A stretch of DNA of 64,000 nucleotides from Ophiosphaerella korrae (taxonomy: Eukaryota > Ascomycota > Dothideomycetes > Pleosporales > Phaeosphaeriaceae), in NCBI GenBank assembly GCA_028456385.1, contig JALNQF010000178.1, positions 1 through 64,000 on the forward strand, in the 5' to 3' direction. Of this stretch, positions 1 through 12,181 are shown in pieces. Every line of letters starts with the position of its first letter. The stretch's first letter is position 1. The notes beneath the pieces were generated by a model that was given only the letters and a program-made list of their open reading frames with translations, had not been told where the DNA came from and searched no databases. Both the position numbers and the translations under genes were made by a program.

Positions 1-2760
1 CTACTAGGTATATATACCTAGTACTTACTTAGATAGCTTTATCTACTATTTACTCTTTTTAGTTAATTATTAAAACTGCCTTATTAAGTTATCTTGCGTA
101 AAGTCTACCTTACAAGATTACTAGTATCTTTTTATTATAGATTAAGTAGTTAAGCTCTACTAGCTTTATTTTTTTAGAGAAGTATTTAACTAAGTATTTT
201 TTTTTAGTCTTTAGGTCTTCTTATATTAATACTATCCTATAGACTAAATTAGATATATCTATCTTTACTATTACTATTAGATCTAGGTTATATATTCTAA
301 TAACTAGGTTTTTTATAAACTTCTTTTTAATTATATTAAATACTTCTTTATATTCTTTAGTCTATTTAAATAATATATCTTTTTTTATAAGTTTTAATAT
401 TAGTTCTATATCTTTAAACTATTTTACTATTAACTTTTTATAAAAGTTTACTAGTCTATAAAATTATTATACCTGTTTTAGGTTTTTTAGTATTAGCTAT
501 TTGTTAATTAATTTAATCTTTTCTAGGTTAATCTTAATTTTTCCTAGTTTAATAATAAATCTAAGGAAGTCTATTTCCTTTATATAGAATTTGTATTTTC
601 TTATTTTAAGAAATAGTTTACTTTCTACTAGTTTTTCTAGTACTTTATATATGTATTATATATATTCTTCTTCTATTTCTAAGAATATAAGGATATTATC
701 TAGGTATATAAATATAAATATATCTAAGTACTCTCTTAGTACTATATTAATTCTTTCTTAGAAGGCTACTAGTATATTTATTAACCTAAAAGGTATAACT
801 AAGTATTTATATAGTCTATACTACGTTCTAAATACTATTTTCTATTTATTACTTTCTTTAATTCTAATTTAGTAGTAAGTATTCTAGATATTTAGTTTTA
901 TAAAGATCTTTGCTTTTTATAGCCTATCTTATATTTTATCTATTTATAGTAAGAGGTATTAGTTCTTGTTTATAACTATGTTTATTTTTCTAAAGTCTAT
1001 ATAAGGTTATTTTTCTTTTATTCTTTTTTTATCTATAAATATAAGTCTATATACTACTAAAGATTTAGATTCTTATATCTATCCTTTTTTTATTACTTTT
1101 ATAATAAATACTTATTTAATTTTAGATTTTTCTTTAGTTTTTCTATAGACTAAGCTCTATCTTACGTTCTTTTTATTTTCTAGTTCTATTACTAGATCCT
1201 ATAGTTAGTATTCTAGAAGATAGTTTTTAGGCTCTATAAGCTATTTCTCCTATTTCTTATATTCTTTAGAGAATTCTCCTTTATTAGTTCTTATATTAGC
1301 CTTTAATATATCTATTCTATAGTAGTTAATTTTTCCTATTCTTTAATTAATATTTAGGTTAGTTATCTATAACTATAGTATTCCTAAGATTATATTTTAT
1401 TTATTATTAATTGTTATTATATCTATAACTATATTCTTAATTATTATCTTTTCTAATTTAAGCGTAGAGAGAACTGTTTTAAACCTAATAGGTTTCTAGA
1501 ATAGTTTTCTTTTAATTATTCTTAGTTATTAAGAGTACTTCTTTATTATATAATATATTCTTTATATTTCTATAAACTTTTTTAATATAAAGTACTTTAT
1601 AGCTCTACTATTAATTATTAATTATACTTTTTTTTCTTAGTAGGTACCTATTTTTATAATATATAGGCTTTTTATACATTTTAACTATTTTTACTTTAGT
1701 ATTTTTATAAATTATCTATTTTTCTAAAGCTATAGCCTTACTTTAAGTTTATATTCTTTATATTTTAGATATTTATTATATATATATTTATATTATAGTT
1801 CTCTTAGGATATATTTCTTAGATAGTTTTAGGCTTAGCTTTACTACTAAGTATCTATCTTCTTAGATTATTTCCTATCCTTAGATATCTTCTTCTAGAAT
1901 TACTTTTATATAATTATAGTCCTTTCTCCTTATAAGCTATATATTATTATTTACTTTAGGGTTTTTATATATAATATAATTCTTATCTAAGTATAATATC
2001 TATATTACTTTAAAGTATACTAGGTGTTTTAGATCTATTATTTTGTTATCTCCTTTATAGTATTTATCTCTCCTAAGTATATCTTTTATTAAGATATAAT
2101 ATACTACTAGTATCTTTAGTATATAGGCTTTATTAATCTATTGCGTTTTTTTATAAAGTATTACTATTCTCTTTATATAAGTATTCTTCTTACTATAGCT
2201 ATATATTATTTTATTTATTCTTAAAATAGTATAAACTTTATTTTTTTAGAGTTATATTCTTTCTAGTCTTTATACGCTTTTTCTATACTTATAACTAGTA
2301 AGTATTTTTAAATAAACTTCTGTTCTTTATTTTATTTCTCTATATCTATTATTATATAGCTATTATAGCTATATATATCTAACTAAGCGTACTCTATACT
2401 TTTTATACTAACTTATTTCTTACTTTCTTATAGTTCTTTAGAGGAAGCTATAGTAGTCTCTTTATTTAGTACTAGTCTTTTAGCCTAGATTAATAGAATC
2501 TAAAGTTCTCTCCTTTCTAAGTCTTTTATTAGTAGGTCTATTATATATACTATCTCTTTTAGCTATACTTTTATTCTTTCTTTTATTACTACTACTTTAT
2601 TTTTCTATAAAAAGTATTTTACTCTCTACTTACTAAAAAGATATATATAGTAGTTATCTTTGTAATAAAAAGTCTAATAGAGTATTACGTATTATATTTC
2701 TTTACTCCTTACTACTTTTTTTTAAAGCTTAGCTTATACTTTTAGTACTTCTATTATAGC
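1..2760 (-). mobile_element. RIP-degraded Ty3/gypsy pol fragment
   Basis: Read on the minus strand this stretch is colinear with the pol region of the complete element at 5145-12176: reverse transcriptase and RNase H on the left, protease toward 2700. It is full of TAG/TAA stops, with almost no CpA or TpG, which is the RIP footprint. No frame is open. The left end runs off the window and the first ~100 bases do not match the other copies clearly. The right end stops near the gag/pol boundary, so gag and the 5' LTR are missing here. No gene product is possible. Confidence 0.8.
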
Positions 2761-2868
2761 TATAATAAAAGAAAACTAATTCGAGCTAGTTAGCCCTACT
2801 ATAAATAATAAAAGTACGTATAACCTATAGAGTAATAAACTTAACTAGAAAACTAACTATAATAGAGA

Positions 2869-2976
2869 TACGTAATAAATTCGCGATTTACAATCTTAGT
2901 AAATACAAAGTATAAAGCTAAGTACGTAATAAATTTATAATTTATAATCTTAGTAAACGTAAAGTATAAAGCTAGC
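2869..2976. repeat. 54-bp direct tandem duplication
   Basis: Two copies of a 54-bp unit lie head to tail (2869-2922 and 2923-2976), both starting TACGTAATAAAT. They differ at several sites. Unlike most of the surrounding DNA, the first copy keeps ACA and TTCGCG strings. It lies between a pol fragment and an LTR and I do not recognise it as part of the LTR element. Confidence 0.7.
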
Positions 2977-3014
2977 TAAAGAACCTAAGTATATAGTTAG
3001 TAGTAATATCTATT

Positions 3015-3447
3015 TATTACAATAGTAACAAGAGAGCTATAAATAGAACTAATTAGCCTTACGATAATTAACTTAGACTTATATAACTCTAAGAAACACG
3101 AACTCGACTAGGAGGCTATATATAATTAGGATGCCTAGAGTAATCTATAATCTATAGACTCTTAGTATTAGTAGATTATAGATTAAGATAATCTATAATC
3201 TATTAGTCTTAGTAACTATAGATTAATAGATTATAATAAGTATATAGTTAGTAGCAATATATATTATTAAGATACTATTAGTAATTTAATCTTTTAACTA
3301 TAGAATACTAGTACAAGATAGTTATAAAATATCTTCTACTATTTATAGTTATTATAGATCTCTAAAATAAGCTTTTATAATTACTTTATAATCTACTAAC
3401 TACTTCTAAGATAGGTACTTATAGTTAACGATAGGAGGCCTATTATA
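3015..3447 (+). repeat. Solo-type LTR copy 1, Ty3/gypsy
   Basis: About 433 bp aligned by eye to the LTRs at 5145 and 11748. It contains the family's paired inverted repeat (TAATCTATAATCTATAG-type arms) and the conserved tail GGAGGCCTATTATA. The first 30 bases are diverged, so the start is approximate. It is followed directly by gag-like sequence in the same orientation and is therefore a 5' LTR. Confidence 0.7.
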
Positions 3448-4581
3448 CCTTACTAATTTAGTTATTATAAGAAGTAAAGCGTAAGTAGTGTATAGTCTAG
3501 CTAATACGATAGTAGAAAGCTTAATAAGTAAAGTACCTAAGAGTAGCTATAAGTCTAATAGTACTATATAAGAAATAATTAAGGACTAAATTAATAACCT
3601 AATCTTAGAAAAAGAAGATATAAAGATAGTAATTAATACCTTAGAAACCTAGAACAAGAAACTATAAGATTATACAAAATAGAATAAAGTATAAATTAAA
3701 GCTATTATTAAAGGATAAAACTAAATAGAACTAATTATATAATGTTTAGAGATAAGTATAATAAAGAAACTACTAAAAATACCTATCTTTAAGAAGTTTA
3801 ATAGAATAAGAAAGAAACTAAAACTTTTTATAGCTTTAGTATAACTCTAAATAGATATATAAGTACTATACTTTAATATAGAAGAAAAGAAGGTAATATA
3901 TATAAGACTATACTTTAAAGAAAACGTAATAAAATAGTATAAACCTTACTAGATAGACTATATAATATATTCTCTAATAACCTAGAAAGATAAAACTAGA
4001 GCTATCTTTAGAAGTTATAAATACTTTACTAAATAAATAAGAGTAGTATTTAGAGATATAGACGTTACCTAATAAGTAGAAGAGTAGCTAGAAAAGCTTA
4101 TATAAAGTTAGAGTATTCTTAAATATATATTATAATTTAAATAACTATTGTAAAATATAGAATAGAATAAGTTAGCCTTAATATTATAATTTAAATAAGG
4201 ACTAAACTCTAAGATTTAATATAAAATAATCTATATAGAAAAACTATAAATACTAGAAGCCCTAAAGTAATAAGTAATATAAATTAACAATAATCTTTAA
4301 GAATAGAAGAAGAATAAATATAGAGGTTACACCTAGAACTATAATAAAAGAGACCCTATAGTCCTTAAGACTAATAAAGATAAAAAGAAGAAAAAAATAA
4401 AGACTTTATATACTTTAACTATAGTAAGAAAAGCTACTACGTAAAAGATTACTAATTATAAAAGAAGAAGGATATAGTATATTATAAATATAGAAAACTA
4501 AGATACTTTATAAAAGACTATAGAAGTAAAGACCTAAAAAAAGAAACTTAGTTAAAAATAACTAAAAAGAAAAAAGAAGTA
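3448..4581 (+). mobile_element. RIP-degraded gag fragment of a plus-strand Ty3/gypsy copy
   Basis: Colinear with the gag region of the complete copy (about 5574-6720), including the two degenerate zinc-knuckle stretches near 4410-4510. It is cut off at 4581 by an LTR in the opposite orientation, within the part of gag that follows the second knuckle. Stops occur throughout, so it is non-coding now. Confidence 0.75.
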
Positions 4582-5012
4582 TATAATAGGCTACCTATTA
4601 TTAACTATAGGCGCCTATCTTTATAGAAGTTAGTAGATTATAAGGTAATAATAAAAGCTTGTATTATAATCTATAATAACTTATAAATAATAAAAGATGT
4701 TTTATAACTATCTTATATTAGCGTTCTATAGTTAAAGGATTAAATTACTAATACTATTCTAATAATATATATTCTATAGACTATATACTTGTTATAATCT
4801 ATAATCTATAGTTACTAAGATTAGTAGATTATAGATTATCTTAATCTATAATCTATTAATACTAAGAGTCTATAGATTATAGATTAGTCTAGGTATTCTA
4901 GTTATACGTAGTCTCCTAATTAAGATTATTACTCTACTTATCTTATACTTTATTAGTACCTAAGTTAGGTCTAATTAGTTCTATTACAATTCCTTTTATT
5001 ACACTTATAATA
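4582..5012 (-). repeat. LTR copy 2, minus orientation
   Basis: The reverse complement of the family LTR, running from TATAATAGGCTACC to CACTTATAATA. It carries the paired inverted repeats near 4790-4890. It is the downstream (3') LTR of the minus-strand copy whose internal part continues at 5013-5144 and 12182-16163. Confidence 0.75.
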
Positions 5013-5144
5013 CTATCTCCTCTCTTAAGTAGGTTCTAGTTTACCTATCTTAGAGCTAAAGTTATTAGTCTAGTTTCTTTATTAATATAGAGTTCTTTAT
5101 CTTCTCTTATACTTATTTTATCTATACGTTATTACTATCTTCTT
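5013..5144 (-). mobile_element. Minus-strand element, 3' internal part left of a nested insertion
   Basis: This 132-bp piece matches 16623-16744 base for base apart from RIP-type differences. It continues, after removal of 5145-12176 and one copy of TTCTT, at 12182. It is therefore the left half of an internal region split by the complete plus-strand element. Confidence 0.8.
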
Positions 5145-5573
5145 TGTTATAGGTGTAACAGAAGAAATCGAGATAGAACTAATTAGTCTTAACTTAGTTG
5201 CTAACAAAGTATAAGACGAGTAAAGTAATAATCTCGATTAGGAAACAATATATAACTAGGACACATAGACTAATCTATAATCTATAGACTCTTAGTAGCT
5301 ATAGATTATAGATTAGGACAATCTATAATCTATTTATCTTAGTAGCTATAGATTATAGATTACGATAAGTATATAGTTAGTAGGATACGTATTATTAGGA
5401 TAGTATTAGTAATTTAATCTTTTAACTATAGAACGCTAATACAAGATAGTTGCAAAACATCTTCTATTGTTTATAGTTATTATAGATTACTTCTAAGCTT
5501 TTACTATTACCTTGTAATCTACTAACCCCCTTTAAGATAGGTACCTATAGTTAACGACAGGAGGCCTATAACA
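5145..5573 (+). repeat. 5' LTR of the complete element (copy 3)
   Basis: 429 bp, starting TGTTATAGG and ending CCTATAACA, so the termini are TG...CA. It contains two stem-loops built from TAATCTATAATCTATAG (5271-5287) and its exact complement (5299-5315), plus a second similar pair (from 5320 and 5345). Of the eight LTRs this one keeps the most unmutated CpA and CpG, so it is probably the least RIP-affected. Confidence 0.88.
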
Positions 5574-6790
5574 CCTTGCTAATTTAGTTATTATAAGAAG
5601 CGAAGCGTAAGTAGCGCGTAGTTTAGCTAATACAATAGTAGAAAGTTTAACTAAAACAAGTAAAGCCCCTAAGAGTAGTTATAAGTCTAACAGCACCGTA
5701 TAAGAAACAATTAAGGACTAAATTAATAACTTGATCTTAGATAAGGAAGATATAAAAATAGTAATCGACGCCTTAGAAACGTAAAACAAAGAACTATAGG
5801 ATTACGCAAAATAAAACAAGGTATAGATTAAAGCTATTATTAAAGGATAGAATTAGATAAAGTTAATTATATAACGTCTAGTAATAAGTGCTACAAAGAA
5901 GCTACTAAAGATACCTGTCTTTAAGAAGTTTAATAGAACAAGGGAGAAACTAAGACCCTTTATAGCTTTAGTACAACTCTAGATAGATGTACAAGTACTA
6001 TACTTTAATACAGAAGAAAAGAAGGTAATATATATTAGATTGTATCTTAAAGAAGACGCAATAAGATAGTATAAACCTTACTAGATAGATTATACAACGC
6101 ACTCTCTAATAACCTAGAAGGATAAAACTAGAGCTATTTTTAGAAGTTACAAGTACTTTACTAAACGAATGCAAGTAGTATTTAGGGACACAGATATTAC
6201 CTAACAAGCTAAAGAACAGCTAGAAAAGCTTATATAGACTTAGAGTGTTCCTAAGTATATATTATAATTTAAATAACTATCCTAAAATACAGAATAGAAT
6301 AAGTTAGTATTAATATTACGATTTAAATAAAGATTAAACTCGAAAATCTAATATAAGATAATATACATAGAGAAACTAAGGACACTAGAAGCTCTAAAGT
6401 AGTAAGTAATATAAATTAACAACGATCTTTAAGAATAGAAGAAGAATAAGTATAGTAACTAAACTAGGAACTAGGATACTAGAGATCCTATAATCCTTAA
6501 TACAAATAAGGATAAGAAGAAGAGAAAGAATAAAGACTTTACGTACTTTAACTATAGTAAACTAGGCTACTATACGAAAGACTACTAATCTAAAAAGAAG
6601 AAGGATATAGTATACTATAAATATAAGAAACTAGGATACTTTGCAAATAGCTATAAAAATAAGGACTATAAGAAAGATAAGGAAGCTTAGTTAAAGACGA
6701 TAGAGAAAAAGAAGGAAGTACTACAAGTATAGGCTAAACCTTAAAAGAAAGTAGCTAGGAGTAAAGAAATATAACACGTAATACTTTATT
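5574..6790 (+). pseudogene. gag of the complete element, RIP-mutated
   Basis: Frames are broken by stops, but an order can be read: a capsid-like stretch, then two zinc knuckles near 6544-6585 and 6620-6660. In the first, codons that should be Cys, Cys, His, Cys read TAC/TAT (Tyr) at every ligand, as expected if TGC/TGT and CAC were converted by RIP on the two strands. No intact start or frame remains. Confidence 0.7.
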
Positions 6791-9700
6791 AGACCTTTTA
6801 TTACAAAGACAACTACTATATATATTTTTCTAGTAAGTAGGGAGTAAGATATTTCTTATAATAGAGAAATAGAGTAGTAGCAATAAAAGAAAAAACAAAA
6901 GCTTAGCTAAAAGAGATAGCTTAAGTAATAGACTTACTAATAGAAGATTTAGAAGGGGAAGAGCTCTTAGTACTATTAATCTAGGCTAATAGACTAGCAC
7001 TAGATAAAGAGACTACTATAGCTCCCTCTAAAAGACTATAAAGAAGTAAGAGATAAGTTAGTATAAGAGATATAGAGTATACCTAGCTAATAATATATAG
7101 TTATAATAGCTATACTATAATAGATATAGAGGAACAAGATAAAGAATAGAAGTTTATTTAGAAATACTTACTAGTTATAAGTATAGAGGAAGCGTACGAA
7201 GACTAGAAAGAACGTAATCCTAAAGAAATAAAGTTTATACTATTTTAAGAATAGATAAAGTAATATATAGTTATAGTAGGAAGAATACCTATATAAAAAG
7301 AATAGTAATACCTTATAAGAGAGACGCGATAGATTAATAAAGCTTATATACTAAGAGTACTAGTAGTGTACTATATCCTAATAATAGATACACCTAATAG
7401 AAGTAAATACTAAGAGGGGGATAACAAAATAACAGACCTAAAACACCTAGTATACTTTAAAGTATTATAGATATTATACCTAGACAAGAATTGTATTATA
7501 TATAGAAACCTTAAAGTAAATAACAACGTATAGCTTATAAGGAGAAGAGGCTATAACTATATAAGAGTAATTATAGTAGAAGATATCTAAGGATAGGAAA
7601 TAATCCTAGAAGATAGATATATAGTAGTAAGACCTAGCCTAAAATTATCTAAGAAATGCGTCTAAGGAAGACTATAGTATAAATATATATATAACAAGTG
7701 TCTAAAATATAAAGAATATAAACTTAAAGTAGGCCTATAGCCTTAGAAAGACAGATAATTTAATAAATTACTAAAGTAAGAAAGGCTAGAAAGTATAAGA
7801 GGCCTATACATTACAAAAATAGGTATATACTAAGGAAAGAAAGTATAATTAATAATTAATAGTAGAGCTACAAGAAACTTTATATTAAAGAAGTTTGTAG
7901 AAATATAGAGAATAAAGTATATAATAAAGAAATACCCTTAATAACTAAGTACGATTAAAGGAAAACTATGCTAAGAACCTATACAGTTCGAGACAGTACC
8001 CTTAACACTAAAGTTAGAAGGACTAGAAATCTAGAATATAGTTATAGATATAACAATAATTAATAATAAACAAGATATAATATTAGGTATACTATAGTTA
8101 TAGATAACTAACCTATATATTAATTAGAGAATAGGAAAAATTAGTTATAATAAAATAGATATACTAAAAGCTAATATAAGTACCTATAAAGGAGAATTCC
8201 TAGAAGAATACAAGAAATAGGAAAAGTAGCTTATAGAACTAGAAGATTACCTTCTAGAATACTAACTATAGGACTTAGTAATAGAACTAGAAGAAGAAAA
8301 GAACGTAAGATAAAGTCTAGTCTACTAAAAAACAGAAGAAGAATCTAAAATTAAACAATTATTTATACAAAATACAATAAAGAAAAGATAGATAAGAGAA
8401 TCTAAATCCTTAGTAGTATATAGATTAATATTTATAGACAAAAAAAGGATAAGTAATAAAAGACTCTACGTAGATTTTAGAAAAACTAACGCAATTATAA
8501 ACAAGAACTAATACTTACTACTATAAATAGATTAAATACAAGATAAGCTATAAAGAGTAAAGATTTTTACGAAACTAGATATATAAAACGCATACTACTA
8601 GATTAGAATTAAGAAAGGAAATAAGTAGAAAATAGCGTTTAGAATATAATATAGACTATATAAATACTTAGTTATACTGTTTAGTTTAATAAACGCACTA
8701 GTAGCATTCTAAGAGAGAATTAATATAGTACTAAGAGAATACTTAGATATATTTATATTTACATACTTAGACAATATCCTTATATTCTTAGAAATAGAGG
8801 AAGAACACGTACAACATATACACAAAGTACTAAAGAAACTAGTAGAAGTTAAAATATTCTTTAAGATAAGAAAATGCAAGTTCTATATAAAGGAAATAGA
8901 TTTCCTTAGATTTATTATTAAACTAGGAAAAATTAAGATTAACCTAGAAAAGATTAACTTAATTAACAAATAGCTAATACTAAAGAACCTAAAAGAGGTA
9001 TAGCAATTTTATAGGCTAGCTAACTTTTATAGAAAGTTAATAGTAAGATACTCTAAAGATATAGAGCTAATTATAAAACTTATAAAAAAAGATACGCTAT
9101 TTAAATAGATAAAGGAATACGATAAGGTATTTAAAAGAATAAAAAAGAATTTTATAGAAAACTTAGTTATTAGAATATATAACCTAGAACTACTAGCAAT
9201 AGTAAAAACAGACGTATCGAACTTAGTCTATAGAATAGTACTAATATAAGAAGACCTAGAGACTAAAAAAAAATACTTAGTTAAATACTTCTCTAAGAAG
9301 ATAAAAATAGTAGAACTTAATTACCTAATCTATAACAAAGAGATACTAGTAATCTATAAAGTATTTAAATAATAGAGAGTATACCTATAAAGAGTAAAGC
9401 ACTAGACAAAAGTTTATATAGACTATAAGAATCTTATAGGATTTATAACAAATAAAGAGCTATTATAATACTATATAAGATAGTAGGAGTTTCTATTAAT
9501 ATTTAATATAGAAATAATATATACAAAAGGGAAGGATAACTAATTTATAGACGCTCTAAGTAGAAGACTAGACTTACAAGAAGAAGTAAGCGCTACTAGT
9601 ATAGTTCTAGTTAAGAACGAGGAAGGATATTTAGTCCTAAACACACCTAAGATAGCTACAACACTTAAGAGGATAAGCAACAAGCTAAATAAATAGATTT

Positions 9701-11070
9701 AGAAAATAACACAAGAAGTATCTAAAGAAATAGAGAAACTTAAAATCTAAGATAGATTTATACAAGTATATAGAAGAATATATATTCTAGGAAAAATTTA
9801 AAGAGAATTTATACAATAATTCTATAAATTACTAGTATATAGTTACTAAGGTATTAAAAAAATATTAGATAGACTACTACAAGACTACTATATTCTAAAA
9901 GTAAGATAACTAGTAATAGAGGTACTACAAGACTGTATAGAATATTAAAAGAATAAATATAATAGATATACACTATATAGAATACTACAACTAGTAGAAG
10001 TACTAAGATAACTATAAGGAGTTATTACAATAGACTTTATTACAAAGTTACCTAAGTCTAAAGACTTAATATTAGGAGTTAAGTATAATAGAATCCTAAT
10101 AATAGTTAATAAGCTTACAAAGTATACATACTTTAAGCTATATAAAGAAAAGAGTAGGATAGAAGTTACTATATATTAGGTTATAGGAACTATAATTAGT
10201 TAATATAGACTACTAGATAAGATTATTATAGATAAAGATATATAATTTATATTAAAACTATAGAGAACGATAATAGTGTAATTAGGAATATAGTACGTAA
10301 TATCTATAGTATATTGCCTATAAATAGACAGATAATTAGAACGAATAAATTAGATAGTAGAATAGTACTTAAGATACTACCTTAACTATAACTAGAATAA
10401 TTAGGTATAGTTACTACTTATAGTATAGTTAGTATACAACAGCGTAAAAAATATAGTAATAAGAGTATTACCTTTCTTTGCGAACTATAGATTCGAGCTT
10501 AATATATACTAAATACTAAGAGAATAAATATCTTAGTCTCTAAAAGGAGAAAACTTTACTAATAGACTTAGAGATATATATAACTAACTAAGATAGGATG
10601 TAGAGTTCCTATATAATTAAATAGTAAAGTACTATAATAAGAAGTATAAAGAAGGACCCTAATTTAGAGAGAGAGAAAGAGTATAGTTAGTATAAAAGAA
10701 TATTAAAAGTAAACAACCTAGTTTAAAATTAGACTACGTTAAGATAAGACTATACAAAATTAAGAAAGAAGTTATACTAGTTATATTTAAATTAAAGCTA
10801 CTAAATAAGATAAGGATACACCTAATATTCTATATAGCTCTACTAGAACAAGTACTACAAAACGTAGAACTACTAGTGTACAAAGTAGATACGTATAGAG
10901 AATAAAAAGAATAAGAAGTTAAGAAAATCCTAGTATACTAGTTTTGTAATAGAAAAAACTACTATATAGTAGAATAGATAGGTATAGATAAAAAAGGATA
11001 ACTATAGGAGAAAACATAGGAACTAGAAGATAATCTTAATTACCTTAAGAAACTAGAGGAGTTCTAAAGT
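6791..11070 (+). pseudogene. pol of the complete element (PR-RT-RH-INT-chromodomain), RIP-mutated
   Basis: Domains are recognised by residual wording in the translation. The RT catalytic strand (YLDN for the canonical YLDD) is at 8764-8775. An RNase H segment contains the KEILVIYKVFK...RVYL order. The integrase core is near 10020-10400. A terminal chromodomain-like segment is near 10900-11060. CAG, CAA and TGG codons have repeatedly become TAG or TAA. The DD-to-DN change at the RT site is also a G-to-A transition. It encodes no functional protein. Confidence 0.75.
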
Positions 11071-11747
11071 TAAAACTCTCTAGAACGCCTAGCGGCGAAC
11101 TAAGAGAACTAATATTACTAATAATAGATAGAGAGATAATAAGGACGTCTAGCGTAGGACCTACTATAGCAACACTAAACGCCTTATCTAGATCTAGCTT
11201 AGCTTCTAGAGCTACTAACTACTTAGCTAATTTCTTATTATTTAAGGCCTTTATTTTATAAAGACAAAAGAGACGAGCTTAATTCTCTACTAGCTTACTC
11301 TATATAAGCTCCTAGATACGCTTACGCTTAGCTTTAGCCTCTATAATTTAAGATAGTAATTTCTCTTAAGTCTAGTTAATAGCTTTCCCTATTATTATTA
11401 AGCCTAGACGTAAGAATAAGTATAATAAACGTATACTTAGATAGAGAAACACTAGATATATTATAAGAACTACGTATATTTACATAAATATATACTTTAT
11501 AAGCTCTACTATTATTTATAGAAATAATATAAAGAAGGGATTTAGGATTTAATTTAGGAGAAGTATAATAAGAATAAAGAAATATTTTAATACTATTACG
11601 TAGTACGCGATTAGTAAGAAGGTAGTAATAACGTGTAGATAAAATAGTTATAAGGGAGGATAAAGAACTCTATATTAATAAAGAAACTAGACTAATAACT
11701 TTAGCTCTAGGATAGGAGAACTAGGACTTACCTAGAAGGGGAGATAG
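11071..11747 (+). other. 3' internal non-coding part of the complete element
   Basis: About 680 bp between the chromodomain end and the 3' LTR. It is conserved in all long copies (for example 25930-26607, and reversed at 12182-12720 and 16745-17290). I see no coding potential. It retains several CpG-containing words such as AACGCCTAGCGGCGAAC at 11092-11108. Confidence 0.6.
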
Positions 11748-12176
11748 TGTTATAGGTGTAATAGAAGAAATTAAGATAGAACTAATTAGTCCTAACTTAG
11801 TTACTAACGAAGTATAGGACGAGTAGAGTAATAATCTTAATTAGGAAATAATATATAACTAGGACATATAGACTAATCTATAATCTATAGACTCTTAGTA
11901 GCTATAGATTATAGATTAGGACGATCTATAATCTATTTATCTTAGTAGCTATAGATTATAGATTATAATAAGTATATAGTTAGTAAGATACGTATTATTA
12001 GGATAGTATTAGTAATTTAATCCTTTAACTATAGAACGCTAATACAAGATAGTTATAAAATATCTTCTATTGTTTATAGTTATTATAGATTACTTTTAAG
12101 CTTTTACTATTACCTTGTAATCTACTAACTTCTTTTAAGATAGGTACTTGTAGTCGATAATAGGAGGCCTATAATA
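11748..12176 (+). repeat. 3' LTR of the complete element (copy 4)
   Basis: 429 bp, the same length as the 5' LTR, with termini TGTTATAGG...CTATAATA. It is followed at once by TTCTT, the right copy of the target duplication. Differences from the 5' LTR are almost all C-to-T or G-to-A, so they reflect RIP rather than age and cannot be used to date the insertion. Confidence 0.87.
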
Positions 12177-12181
12177 TTCTT

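Larger units (their letters stand above)
5145..12176 (+). mobile_element. Structurally complete Ty3/gypsy chromovirus, RIP-inactivated
   Basis: A 7.03-kb LTR retroelement bounded by TTCTT on both sides (5140-5144 and 12177-12181), a perfect 5-bp target duplication. The order is LTR, gag, protease, reverse transcriptase, RNase H, integrase, chromodomain-like tail, LTR. Readable landmarks are two gag zinc-knuckle positions (about 6544-6660), the RT active-site strand TYLDNILIF at 8761-8787, the RNase H region near 9300-9450, and a C-terminal stretch near 10900-11060 with the usual chromodomain wording (LVEW, WEPEDNL-like, with RIP changes). The integrase C-terminal chromodomain places it with the chromoviruses. 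Dozens of TAG/TAA stops make it dead. The insert sits in an opposite-strand copy of the same family. Confidence 0.88.

Noticed and set aside
5271..5360. CRISPR-like repeat array
   Set aside because: The repeats are inverted pairs inside LTRs of a eukaryotic retroelement, with no spacers.
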